Shown: in pieces, positions 27,101-34,513 of the stretch
Position numbering within the stretch: position 1 is the first letter of the stretch
Layout: each line of letters opens with the position of its first letter
NCBI RefSeq assembly: GCF_024347675.1
Contig: NZ_AP024882.1
Span: 1,612,001 to 1,676,000, forward strand
Reading direction: 5' to 3'
DNA length: 64,000 bases
From: Vibrio ishigakensis
Lineage (GTDB): Bacteria; Pseudomonadota; Gammaproteobacteria; Enterobacterales; Vibrionaceae
Made by a program: the position numbers and the translations under genes
Notes under the pieces: generated by a model
What the model saw: the letters and a program-made list of their open reading frames with translations, nothing else
Database searches by the model: none
Told to the model about the DNA's origin: nothing

Positions 27101-28017
27101 TCTGTGGTAGACAAAAGCACTGAAGCGCTGCGCTGATCAATCCCAACCTCACTTTCTCGCCAGTCATCTATCGAGCCATCGCGATAATGTACAGTTTGGA
27201 TAACAGGCCGGTCGATACGCTCCATTTCAGCTTTGCGCTTTTCGCCTTGCTGAAGGTGAGTCATGTTAACGATGACGGCAGGAGCTTCTTCTTTCCACGG
27301 CCACTCAAGTCCGTGTCGGTCATCAATGTAATAAATCACCGGAGCTATGCCGTTGGCAACGGCTTGGTCAGTAAGATCATTCAACATCTCAAATTCTTGG
27401 TTGATGATCTGGTTGCGGCTGATAACAAAGCCGACCTTGGGCAGCGATGCCAACGCTTGATTCTGTTCTAGATAGGCATCTAGAGAACTTACTGTCTTCT
27501 CATTGGCATAAATTCCAAATGTTGGGATCCGCTCTGCAGCAGGGAAACCCGCGATACTCTCAGACTTAGCATGCGCATCGATAAGCCTAAAAAACTGACG
27601 GTAATTATTGGTGGTTCTGTTTAGGTAGTACCCCATTAACATACCATTTAGGCGCGGATTTACCTGTTTGGATGTCCTTGGTGGACCGCCTCCTAGCATT
27701 ACCCATTCGAGCTCATTCGGCAGTGAAGCAACGATCTCTTCGAGCCTTTGTCTATCGGGCATACGAGGGGTATCCGCCACTAAAAAGTCCACCCCGTCCA
27801 GCATTGCAGGTGAGAAGCTTCTAGAGTTCAGCCCAACCAGTTCGACTGATTCATCTTCTGCATACTGTTTTAATCTCTCTACCTTTGAGTGAGAAACAAA
27901 ATCGGTATGAAGAATAGCAACCTTAGTGGTTGGTTTTTCTGACTCAGCGAAAACGGCAGCACTCAAGAACAAAAAGCAGCTAACTAGGCTAGCTGCTTTG
28001 ATTATTAGCGTACGCAT
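24199..28017 (-). CDS. Exported, membrane-anchored CobN-like chelatase (HmuS-like)
   Basis: Large chelatase-family protein of 1272 residues, homologous to cobaltochelatase subunit CobN and the magnesium chelatase H subunit. Family blocks include LGTHGSQEWTPGKARGLS near residue 535, GDMPVLYPYIQDNIAEAIQAKRRGRATIISH near 565, IAFSLWAGETQRH near 870 and LGRPRIDVVIQATSVYRDQF near 910. Unlike cytoplasmic CobN it has a signal peptide (ending SAAVFA, residue about 25) and a C-terminal helix (FMLIAFVLLTISFGAL), so the body should face the periplasm. No CobS/CobT is nearby. The partners are a TonB receptor, ExbB-like and DUF2149 proteins. Removing iron from haem (HmuS role) or handling zinc, cobalt or nickel chelates are the options. 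ATG 28017 is chosen over TTG 28020. Confidence 0.85.
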   Translation of the reverse strand: MRTLIIKAASLVSCFLFLSAAVFAESEKPTTKVAILHTDFVSHSKVERLKQYAEDESVELVGLNSRSFSPAMLDGVDFLVADTPRMPDRQRLEEIVASLPNELEWVMLGGGPPRTSKQVNPRLNGMLMGYYLNRTTNNYRQFFRLIDAHAKSESIAGFPAAERIPTFGIYANEKTVSSLDAYLEQNQALASLPKVGFVISRNQIINQEFEMLNDLTDQAVANGIAPVIYYIDDRHGLEWPWKEEAPAVIVNMTHLQQGEKRKAEMERIDRPVIQTVHYRDGSIDDWRESEVGIDQRSASVLLSTTETWGLTDPLVISAELEGEKVFIPEQLDLLFGRAHAYHQLQTKDNADKSVAVMFWNAPAGAENISASNLNIPLSLQSIGQGLSEEGYSVPEFSEQQMIADAKKLLSGYYQPEQLKALYDEGYAVALPLRSYFIWYRNLPRETRQFIDDWWGHPMKYDGLVDIDGQPAFVFPLLKRGNLWLLPQPPRSGKVGHAIHSTIEPPSHLYLAAYLWLQRENNKGDLDALVHLGTHGSQEWTPGKARGLSKDDFPFLTLGDMPVLYPYIQDNIAEAIQAKRRGRATIISHQTPTFGPAGLYGEYVELNGLLGDYQNALPGSVRDELKASLIKKMNELNVIQDLGLSMDDLDNHFDSVVVELEEHIDRLASSSVPLGLHVFGQPKTHSELLYTVLQQQGDELIAKFESDPKAYWKRFEGDFELLEQTAPMQWLEGVIEGNKETNPELMPFAEQSLAAYQKLANSGEMQALISGLNGGFIEAGSGGDPLRNPSTTSGTNLFGFDPAKVPSKQAYTAAEKELQNLLDAHLKENGHYPEKIAFSLWAGETQRHFGMLEAQVLRALGLEPVWDRGGNLVRLNIIPQQELGRPRIDVVIQATSVYRDQFDSFMLKLSAAIEELSSLDDGNTIAENSKALSEQLRELGYDNEQASMLSALRIFSNEPGDYGSGVNDLAIQSQDWEGDDALGEQFTTRLQYAYGTQVWGEKLGDTNLLESQLSKVDAAVMTRTSRLHGLLSTDHPFEYLGGLASAVRNASGKDPSLYVNDLRQSEGRTVTAGKFISEELNSRYLNPTWIKAMQGEGYAGALNMLDITNNLFGWQVTAPETVSDHQWESLSEVYIDDKHNLDINEWFERHQPAAQMQIIERMLEAVRKGHWQADEERMKSLIERHQELEAMVEYHQTHAVTQEFIDQAAIGFGLSGDAGQASSSPMISGQVMKEIPAFEPPSLQDKQMFMLIAFVLLTISFGALKQHLIYRKV

Positions 28018-28020
28018 CAA

Positions 28021-29958
28021 TTAGAACCTGTAGGTACCATTTAGATAAACCTGACGCGGCTGAATAGCGTAGCTAAAGAACTCAGACTCATCCGCCAGAT
28101 AGGTATCGAAGATGTTCTCTACCCCTACAGAAAGGTCTAGACTGCTTAGCTTGTAGTTTGCGGCAAAGTCATACACTTGATATGAAGGCAAGTCGTTGTC
28201 TTCATAAGTCTGTTCACCGGTGTGGCGCATGCTTACCTGCGTAGTTAGACGATCGGTCGCTTTCCAGTTCAATGCCACATACGCTTGTGATTCAGGCTTG
28301 CTCTCTAGCTTGTCACCCGTTTGCTTGTCTACAGCATCTAGCAAGGTTAAGTTCATGTTCACAAACCAGGCTGAGGTAATGTCGAAATGACCTGACCACT
28401 CAAGACCCTTGATCTCAGCTTCGGCAACGTTGAAATATTCGTAGATGGTTGTGCCTGGTTGCGGACGGCCAGAACAGCCCTCAACACACTCGATATCAAT
28501 CAAGTTTTCAACATCATTGTTAAACAGAGTCAGCGTTGTGCCCCAACGATCACCACGATAGTCAGCCGATACCTCATACGAGCGGTTGATCTCTGGGTCT
28601 AGGTTTTCATTACCGCGGATATCGAAAGGACGACCTGTACCTGTGCTGTAATAATCTGGAGACAGCTGCTTAATGGTTGGCGCTTTAAAGCCTTCGCCGT
28701 AGCCACCCTTCAAGGTCCAACGCTCTGTTGGAGAATACACAAGATAAGCACGTGGTGAGAAATGACCGCCAAAGTCAGAATGGTCATCATAGCGACCACC
28801 AAGAAGCAGCGACAGTTCTTCGGTGATCGCGATATCATCTTGAACAAATACCGCACCCTGCTGAGCTTCATCACCACCACTAGTTAGGTCTTCGCTCGAC
28901 AGGCGCTGCTCGCTCCACTCACCACCTACGGTGATATGGTGGGCGTCAAAGGCATAGAACTGTATATATCCATCCACCACGTCTTCATCAACATCATTTG
29001 CCGTATTTGGTGTACCGATATTCTTTTCATTGGTTTGAGATACACGAGTTCCGTATACACGAAGTTGTGTATCACCAAATCCCCAGAAGCCTGAGTGAGT
29101 GACACCGTAGTCTAGGGTTTCAAACATATTGGTACTGCGTGTTACCTGACCTGCGCCATCGCCGCTTGTCGGAACGTAGTCATACCAAGTTTCACTGTCA
29201 CCGTAGCGCGCATAGAAGTCTAATTCTTGCTGGTCGGAGATAATGCTCTTAATTTCTGCACTAACAAAAGTATTACGGTTACCTGCGATATCCGTTTCGT
29301 TTTCAAAGTTACGACTCTCGACCAAACCTTGATATTGCTGGCCTGCTGTCACCTTCATAAGAAGCTTATCGTCTATGATGGCGCCAGATGCACTGGCCTC
29401 AATGTTGGCAGTGTTTCCGTCTTCATCGATTAGAGTCGAACCACCAGCACGAACGCTACCATTCCACTCATTAGAAGCACGCTTTGTAATTACGTTGACT
29501 ACACCACCAAGAGCATCAGAGCCGTAAAGAGCAGACATTGGGCCTTTGATAATTTCAATACGCTCAATGTCGGAAACAGGGATGTTCTGTAGTTCAATGT
29601 TGGTATGCCCCATTTGAGCAGACGCACGAGTTGCACGGCGACCATCAATAAGGATCAGGCTTTGCGATACGTCCATTCCACGAATCTCTATGCCTTTACG
29701 ACCTTGACCAAGGTCAGCAATGTTAACCCCTGCCGTGGTCTTTAGTGCATCCGCCAAATTGTTGTATGGCATTAGCGCTAGATCTTCTTGAGTAATTACC
29801 GATACGCTCGCCGGCGCTTTAGAGGCTTGGGTCTGATAAGAGGTTGCGGTTACCACCATAACCTCATCAGGTTTTTCACTATTTGCCGTAGCGGCAACTG
29901 AAAAAAGTGTGCTTCCGATCAGAATATAAGTATTTGTCTTCATTATTTTATGTGACAT
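28021..29958 (-). CDS. TonB-dependent outer-membrane receptor (BtuB/haem-receptor-like)
   Basis: Outer-membrane gated channel of about 645 residues. A signal peptide precedes a TonB box-like VMVVTAT near residue 30, a plug domain (VSVITQEDLALMPYNNLADALKTTAGV; IEIRGM; GPMSALYGSDALGGVVNVIT, residues 45-160) and a 22-strand barrel ending in the C-terminal phenylalanine RF. The plug is of the BtuB/CirA/haem receptor kind; no haem-specific FRAP/NPNL pair is obvious. The stop codon directly abuts the chelatase gene, which ties the imported ligand to chelatase action. Start is the ATG at 29958 or 29943, both giving a signal peptide; the TTG at 29982 is less likely. Confidence 0.87.
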   Translation of the reverse strand: MSHKIMKTNTYILIGSTLFSVAATANSEKPDEVMVVTATSYQTQASKAPASVSVITQEDLALMPYNNLADALKTTAGVNIADLGQGRKGIEIRGMDVSQSLILIDGRRATRASAQMGHTNIELQNIPVSDIERIEIIKGPMSALYGSDALGGVVNVITKRASNEWNGSVRAGGSTLIDEDGNTANIEASASGAIIDDKLLMKVTAGQQYQGLVESRNFENETDIAGNRNTFVSAEIKSIISDQQELDFYARYGDSETWYDYVPTSGDGAGQVTRSTNMFETLDYGVTHSGFWGFGDTQLRVYGTRVSQTNEKNIGTPNTANDVDEDVVDGYIQFYAFDAHHITVGGEWSEQRLSSEDLTSGGDEAQQGAVFVQDDIAITEELSLLLGGRYDDHSDFGGHFSPRAYLVYSPTERWTLKGGYGEGFKAPTIKQLSPDYYSTGTGRPFDIRGNENLDPEINRSYEVSADYRGDRWGTTLTLFNNDVENLIDIECVEGCSGRPQPGTTIYEYFNVAEAEIKGLEWSGHFDITSAWFVNMNLTLLDAVDKQTGDKLESKPESQAYVALNWKATDRLTTQVSMRHTGEQTYEDNDLPSYQVYDFAANYKLSSLDLSVGVENIFDTYLADESEFFSYAIQPRQVYLNGTYRF

Positions 29959-29981
29959 CGTTCTAATAATTAGAGAATGCA

Positions 29982-29998
29982 ATGCTACGTTATAACAT
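29982..29998 (-). promoter_or_regulatory. Zur-box-like operator before the TonB receptor
   Basis: On the minus strand the site reads ATGTTATAACGTAGCAT. It matches the gammaproteobacterial Zur consensus ATGTTATANTATAACAT at 13 of 16 informative positions and is itself partly palindromic. It lies 24-40 bases before the receptor ATG. With zur at the end of the same cluster, zinc repression is plausible; this is motif matching by eye, not a scored search. Confidence 0.45.
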
Positions 29999-30064
29999 CA
30001 CTAAATTTGGAAGCGGCGATACTATCCCAGCCAACTTTTCCTATCCTCACGGCGACATAGGAAA

Positions 30065-30080
30065 CGTGATCAATATCACA
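30065..30080. promoter_or_regulatory. CRP-like (or FNR-like) site upstream of the receptor
   Basis: On the minus strand TGTGATATTGATCACG matches the CRP half-sites TGTGA-N6-TCACA at nine of ten positions and also resembles FNR (GTGAT-N4-ATCAC). A -10-like TAGTAT at 30019-30024 would put the start about 61 bases from the site centre, a usual activator spacing. Confidence 0.45.
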
Positions 30081-30240
30081 AACACAGTTGGAATAATGAA
30101 AATTAAAAATAGTGAAAAGTTATTGAAACAATTGGGGGATTCACCCAAATTTTGATTAAGACGGAGCTTAAGAGAAGGCCTCCAAGGAACTGGAGGCGCA
30201 GTAAAATACAATGTAGGATCTGAGGCAGTTTCAGGCTGGG

Positions 30241-31470
30241 TTAATAGCGAATGTCGTCTAGGATGTGTTGAACTTCCGCCCTGACCATCATCTCTGTATC
30301 TGTTAAGAATCGCGGCTCGTGCTTTAACACACTGAGTATATTTACTTCTCTGTGCTTGGGATCCCCGCCGATTTTTTCAAACAGCCTATTTAGTAAAACC
30401 ATAGAGTTAGACATGAGCTCCTCACTCTCTTCACAACTCAATATCGAAGGCTTACCTAGACCTAATGCATGCAAGATGTCGTTAAAATGCATTCTGTATC
30501 CAGCACCGGATACATCGAAGGTTTGTAGTCCTGAGTTTGAAACCCAAAGATACGGAGGGTGCTTTAGGGTGCCAAATCCGACTGCAATCACGTCGTCGTC
30601 AAAGTGAAGTTCTAGTCGTCTATCCCAGATATCTCCGGCTTTACCGCCTTCGATAACCAATTCAATAGATGCGCTCTCATGTTGAAGTAGTGCATTAGCA
30701 TATAGGTGGGTTTCTGTGCCTTCTTCAAACTCAAGCTGTGGATGTTGCACTCTTTCAGCTACCACATCTTTTATCACTAGCTTTGTTTTCAAGAGTCCGG
30801 ACTGTTGTAGATACCGAACTAAACCTGCAACAGCGTGGATTCCCATATCAAAACCAAAGCCTGCTCCCCCACTCACACTCGGTGATAAGAGCTTTCTTTC
30901 GTTTAATGCCTGAATACGATTGGTAAAGCAAAACTCTTCCTGTTCCGGCGCTATCTCAACTGGGTTATCTGTGGCTAGTGCGACTATCTTGTGCGGAAGT
31001 CCTCTATCTTTCAGTAATTCAGAGCGCAGAAGTGCTTGCATCGAAGGAGTGACTAAAGCGGTATCAATAAAATAAAACCGAGCGCCACGATTTTTCAGGC
31101 TAGGCACTACACACCCAAACCCTTCCTCTATTTCATTCAGTGAAAACGAAGGCTTTTCAACCACAAACAGAAGATCGTCTACCGGTATAGTACTTGATAA
31201 GTCTCGGATGATGGTGAGGTGACTGCCGACTGGAGTAAGAATAAACGCAGCGGATACCTTGGCATCAGTGTGAGCTTCAAAATAGTCCGATAGTGATGAA
31301 AAACACTTAACGTAGGGAAAATCAAACTGTTCAACAGCAGTATCCAAGGCTGGATCTATCGCAATAATATCGAAGTGAGCAGACAAGGTATCAAGCAGGC
31401 CTTGGTACAATCCAACTACCGACCTACCCGGTTGTCCGAGCCCGCCGAACACTAGCACCTTGTTTCTCAT
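30241..31470 (-). CDS. Gfo/Idh/MocA-like NAD(P)-dependent oxidoreductase
   Basis: Probable cytoplasmic dehydrogenase of 409 residues. The N-terminal nucleotide fold starts KVLVFGGLGQPGRSVVGLY; VVEKPSFSLNEIE near residue 103 corresponds to the family EKP motif, and GGAGFGFDMGIHAVAGLVRYL near 200 to the conserved GG...D.G.H segment. The closing ILSCEESEELMSNSMVLLNRLFE matches the usual end. The substrate (a sugar, or an opine-like compound) is unknown. It lies about 280 bases upstream of the TonB receptor on the same strand, with promoter-like sites between them, so it is probably a separate unit. Confidence 0.65.
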   Translation of the reverse strand: MRNKVLVFGGLGQPGRSVVGLYQGLLDTLSAHFDIIAIDPALDTAVEQFDFPYVKCFSSLSDYFEAHTDAKVSAAFILTPVGSHLTIIRDLSSTIPVDDLLFVVEKPSFSLNEIEEGFGCVVPSLKNRGARFYFIDTALVTPSMQALLRSELLKDRGLPHKIVALATDNPVEIAPEQEEFCFTNRIQALNERKLLSPSVSGGAGFGFDMGIHAVAGLVRYLQQSGLLKTKLVIKDVVAERVQHPQLEFEEGTETHLYANALLQHESASIELVIEGGKAGDIWDRRLELHFDDDVIAVGFGTLKHPPYLWVSNSGLQTFDVSGAGYRMHFNDILHALGLGKPSILSCEESEELMSNSMVLLNRLFEKIGGDPKHREVNILSVLKHEPRFLTDTEMMVRAEVQHILDDIRY

Positions 31471-31711
31471 CTGGTTGACCCTTTTTCATCCTGCCTTATT
31501 CCGATACTTTAACTAACTATCTACAAATTACTACTACAATCAATAAGTTGGCTTATTAATTATTCCTAACAAATAGGTAAACCCGATGAATATCACTAAG
31601 TGTCGCAAAATGCACATTTAGTAAATCTGGATAGGCAATACTTAACTCATCAAAACAAGAACGGCATTCCACCAGATGTCCGGCGTTCCTAAACAAGAGT
31701 GAGTAATCTGT
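31471..31711. promoter_or_regulatory. Divergent promoter region
   Basis: This 241-base gap separates the divergent oxidoreductase and dipeptidase genes. It is AT-rich and must hold both promoters, but I see no clear palindrome, riboswitch or hairpin in it. Confidence 0.35.
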
Positions 31712-32935
31712 ATGAAAAAACTTGTCCTAGCTGTAGCAATCTTAGCGTCTACTTCAGCTTTTGCTTCTATTGAAACCAAAGATTGGCATGACCAAGCGAC
31801 CCCAGAAGCGCAACAGTTTGTTATGGACAACATTGCTATCGATTTTTATGCATCTCCTTTCCAAACGGGTTGGGATAAAGACTCTGACGTAGCCAAATAT
31901 ATCGACCTTGCTCATTCACGCGGTATCACTGGTGCGTCTATTACTCTGGCTGCTCCTCACACTCCAAACTGGCTGGCATTTGAGTCTGAATACCAAAAGT
32001 GGAACCATGCTGCCAACTCTGCTGACGTAAAAATCCGTATCGTTAAAAAACCAGAAGACTTCGCGCTTGCCCATAAGAACGGCGAATACGCCATCATGTG
32101 GAACGCTCAAACCACCATGATGCTAGAGGGTGACACTAGCAAAGTTAAAGCCGCGGCCGATATGGGTATCAAAACCATGCAGCTTGTTTATAACGGTAAA
32201 GAAAAAACCGGTGTAGGCGTTATCTCTAGCATGAATGGCGACCAATCAGGTCTTACCGATTACGGTAAAGAGGTGATCGATGAGATGGTAAAACACGGCA
32301 TCACTGTAGACCTGTCTCATACCTCTAATCAGACCACCAAAGACATCACTGATTACATGAAGAAGAACCACCCTGGAGTGCCGGCGATTTACTCTCACTC
32401 CCCTGTTGCTTCTACTTACGGCTGCGAGCCACACGAGACCCTTGAACAAACCAAGGCTCGTATGGAGAAAAAAGGTCTAAAACCGGGTGATGCAGATTAC
32501 CGTCTAGCGCCTTGCTACCGTCTGATCTCAGACGAGCAAGCGAAAACTGTGGCAGAAATGGGTGGCGTAGTCTCTGTAACCGGTACCGAGTTTATGATGG
32601 ACGGCATCTGGCCAGAAGACATTACTCCAAAACAATACGCAGAGATGATTGATGGCGCAGTAAAAGTGGTCGGTGTGGACCATGTGGGTATCGCTACAGA
32701 CGACATGATGACGGTTGAAAAGGTAGTTAAGTTTGCCAAAAAACACGCCGATAAGTACGCTGACAACGGTTACATGATCAACGCCTTTAACCAAGGTGCA
32801 ACCGGCTGTGCTGAGCTTTCGAAACACCTAGCAGCTACCGTTGATGAGCTTTGGAAGATGGGTTATTCAAACGAAGACCTTAAAAAAATCTTTGGCGGTA
32901 ACCTAACTCGCGTATACCAACAAACTTGGATTTAA
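31712..32935 (+). CDS. Exported M19 (membrane dipeptidase) family protein with altered metal site
   Basis: Secreted or periplasmic homologue of renal dipeptidase, 407 residues, with a clear signal peptide (MKKLVLAVAILASTSAFA). M19 features kept are the second-site histidines in VDLSHTS (near 205) and YSHSPV (near 230) and GVDHVGIATDDM near 325. The first-site ligands are missing: the usual DGHND is replaced by DFYAS near residue 45, and the bridging glutamate aligns with Gln in NAQTTMM near 130. An extra cysteine-containing insert follows SHSPV. It may be a mono-metal enzyme, have changed activity, or act as a binding protein. A terminator follows directly. Confidence 0.8.
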   Translation: MKKLVLAVAILASTSAFASIETKDWHDQATPEAQQFVMDNIAIDFYASPFQTGWDKDSDVAKYIDLAHSRGITGASITLAAPHTPNWLAFESEYQKWNHAANSADVKIRIVKKPEDFALAHKNGEYAIMWNAQTTMMLEGDTSKVKAAADMGIKTMQLVYNGKEKTGVGVISSMNGDQSGLTDYGKEVIDEMVKHGITVDLSHTSNQTTKDITDYMKKNHPGVPAIYSHSPVASTYGCEPHETLEQTKARMEKKGLKPGDADYRLAPCYRLISDEQAKTVAEMGGVVSVTGTEFMMDGIWPEDITPKQYAEMIDGAVKVVGVDHVGIATDDMMTVEKVVKFAKKHADKYADNGYMINAFNQGATGCAELSKHLAATVDELWKMGYSNEDLKKIFGGNLTRVYQQTWI

Positions 32936-32952
32936 TCCTACTCAATATACAC

Positions 32953-32976
32953 AAACGGCCCTAGCGGCCGTTTTTT
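32953..32976 (+). terminator. Rho-independent terminator
   Basis: An eight-base stem AAACGGCC/GGCCGTTT with a five-base loop and a run of six T, 18 bases after the dipeptidase homologue's stop. Confidence 0.9.
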
Positions 32977-33071
32977 GTAGGGTACAATCCATCATCCGCG
33001 ATTAATCATCAAACACAATCTCCAGTAATCTTCTGCTCAAACGACAAGATTCAATTTTTCGGAGATTAACA

Positions 33072-33401
33072 ATGAAGCTACTAAGCCAAATCAAACCTAG
33101 CCATATGGCGCTACTTACCGTTGTTCTATTCAGCGCTTCTGTATTTGCAGAAAACGGTGAGGAGTCTACTGATATGGAGCGCGCTGAAAGCCATGTCCAT
33201 GAGCAACTGAGCCAACAAGAGATGGACGAAATTCGAGCCCAGAGACAAGAGCTACTTAAAAACCTGGAACTGACCGGCAACACAGATCAAAACACCCATC
33301 TTCATACTAATGCTAATCCGGGCCACCTAATGGTGAAATCAAACGTATGCCAAAACACGGCTATCCCTCTGGGCGCTAAAACAACCGTTGGCTGCATCTA
33401 A
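33072..33401 (+). CDS. Small exported protein of unknown function
   Basis: I do not recognise this 109-residue product. It has a signal peptide (hydrophobic residues about 12-24, likely cleavage after VFA), then a very acidic, helical, charged stretch with HVHEQLSQQEMDEIRAQRQELLKNLEL (residues 43-70), a histidine- and asparagine-rich linker, and a C-terminal tail with two cysteines (SNVCQNT and VGCI) that could form a disulfide. A start with GGAGATTAACA upstream and an independent position after a terminator support a real gene. A periplasmic stress or metal role would be a guess. Confidence 0.65.
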   Translation: MKLLSQIKPSHMALLTVVLFSASVFAENGEESTDMERAESHVHEQLSQQEMDEIRAQRQELLKNLELTGNTDQNTHLHTNANPGHLMVKSNVCQNTAIPLGAKTTVGCI

Positions 33402-33516
33402 GAGCAATTTCCTGCAAAACGCAGAGCAAGAATCTTCAATCTCTCCTTCAGCATTTCGACTAATCTAGTACCAAGTCAGAACGAACACTAGATATCAACT
33501 GCTAAGGAGAGACACC

Positions 33517-34482
33517 ATGTCTAACAGCAACTTTTCAGCAATCAAACAAATGGGTTACGGCGCTATGGGCCTTGAGGGCTACTACGGCGAAAGCGATGAC
33601 AGTGCTGCGGTTGATACCCTAGTGCACGCTATCGAGCATGGCATGATGATAGATACCGCGGATGCTTATGGTGCAGGTCACAACGAAGACCTTATCAAAC
33701 AAGCCATCGCAAAAACCGATGCGAAACCATTTATTGCGACAAAGTTCGGCATAGTGTTTGAAGAGGGTCAAACCGGCAGCCAGTTAGATACTGGCTGGGG
33801 TTTCCCCCTTACCATCAACGGCACCAAAGAGTACGTTGCACGGGCTATCGATAACAGCCTTGAGCGTTTAGGGGTTGAACAAATCGACCTAATGTACGCT
33901 CACTACCTAGATCCAAATACACCTCTGGAAGAAACCGTTCAAGCTATGGCGGATGCAGTAAAAGCAGGCAAGGTAAAAGCCATTGGTCTTTCAAATGTAA
34001 CTGCACAGCAGGTGCTAAAAGCAAACGAAATCCACCCAATCGCAGCGGTTCAATACGAGTATTCCCTGTTTAGACGTGAAGCGGAAACTGACATCCTTCC
34101 TGCAATTAACAAGATTGGTGCAGCGCTAGTTTGTTGGTCACCGCTAGGGGCAGGCTTTTTGACTGGTAAGGTTCAAGAGCTAGATAAAAACGATTTTCGT
34201 AACAACAACCCTAAGATGCAGGGTGACAACTTTGTCAGCAACCTTGCACGCCTAGAAAAGATCAAAGCGATTGCGGCCGAATATGACATCTCTCCAGCTC
34301 AACTGGCTCTAGCTTGGCTAGTGGCCCAGGGCGATAACATCATCCCAATTCCAGGCAGTCGTAAAACCAGTCGCATCGATGAAAACTTGGGTGCTCTGGA
34401 TGTAACACTCAGCCAAGAGACGCTAGCTAAGCTCGATGAGATAGCCCCAATCGGTGCCTTCAAAGGGGCAACTTTGGTTTAA
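33517..34482 (+). CDS. Aldo/keto reductase
   Basis: NADPH-dependent reductase of 321 residues with an (alpha/beta)8 barrel. Catalytic tetrad regions are visible: MIDTADAYGAGHNE near residue 44 (Asp and Tyr), FIATKFG near 70 (Lys) and LMYAHYLDPNTPLEET near 122 (His). The cofactor-binding end IPIPGSRKTSRIDENLGAL near 280 is typical of the AKR13/YakC-like subgroup. Substrate is likely an aldehyde, inferred from family. RBS AAGGAGAG precedes the ATG. It is a single gene ending in a hairpin and convergent with a LysR gene. Confidence 0.9.
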   Translation: MSNSNFSAIKQMGYGAMGLEGYYGESDDSAAVDTLVHAIEHGMMIDTADAYGAGHNEDLIKQAIAKTDAKPFIATKFGIVFEEGQTGSQLDTGWGFPLTINGTKEYVARAIDNSLERLGVEQIDLMYAHYLDPNTPLEETVQAMADAVKAGKVKAIGLSNVTAQQVLKANEIHPIAAVQYEYSLFRREAETDILPAINKIGAALVCWSPLGAGFLTGKVQELDKNDFRNNNPKMQGDNFVSNLARLEKIKAIAAEYDISPAQLALAWLVAQGDNIIPIPGSRKTSRIDENLGALDVTLSQETLAKLDEIAPIGAFKGATLV

Positions 34483-34487
34483 CGTTG

Positions 34488-34513
34488 AAAGGCCCGATTC
34501 TGCGGACCTTTTT
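34488..34513 (+). terminator. Terminator after the aldo/keto reductase
   Basis: Stem AAAGG-x-CCG / CGG-x-CCTTT with one mismatch, a six-base loop and five T. It starts six bases after the stop codon and lies just before the convergent LysR gene's end. Confidence 0.7.

Noticed and set aside
29983..30240. Cobalamin riboswitch upstream of the BtuB-like receptor
   Set aside because: None of the conserved B12 aptamer boxes (such as GCCACTG or the AGGAGACCTGCC-like stretch) is present on the minus strand.
30241..31470. Opine dehydrogenase of a metallophore (CntM-like) pathway next to the receptor
   Set aside because: The EKP and GG-x-D-x-G-x-H motifs fit Gfo/Idh/MocA, no nicotianamine-synthase-like gene is nearby, and a long promoter region separates it from the receptor.
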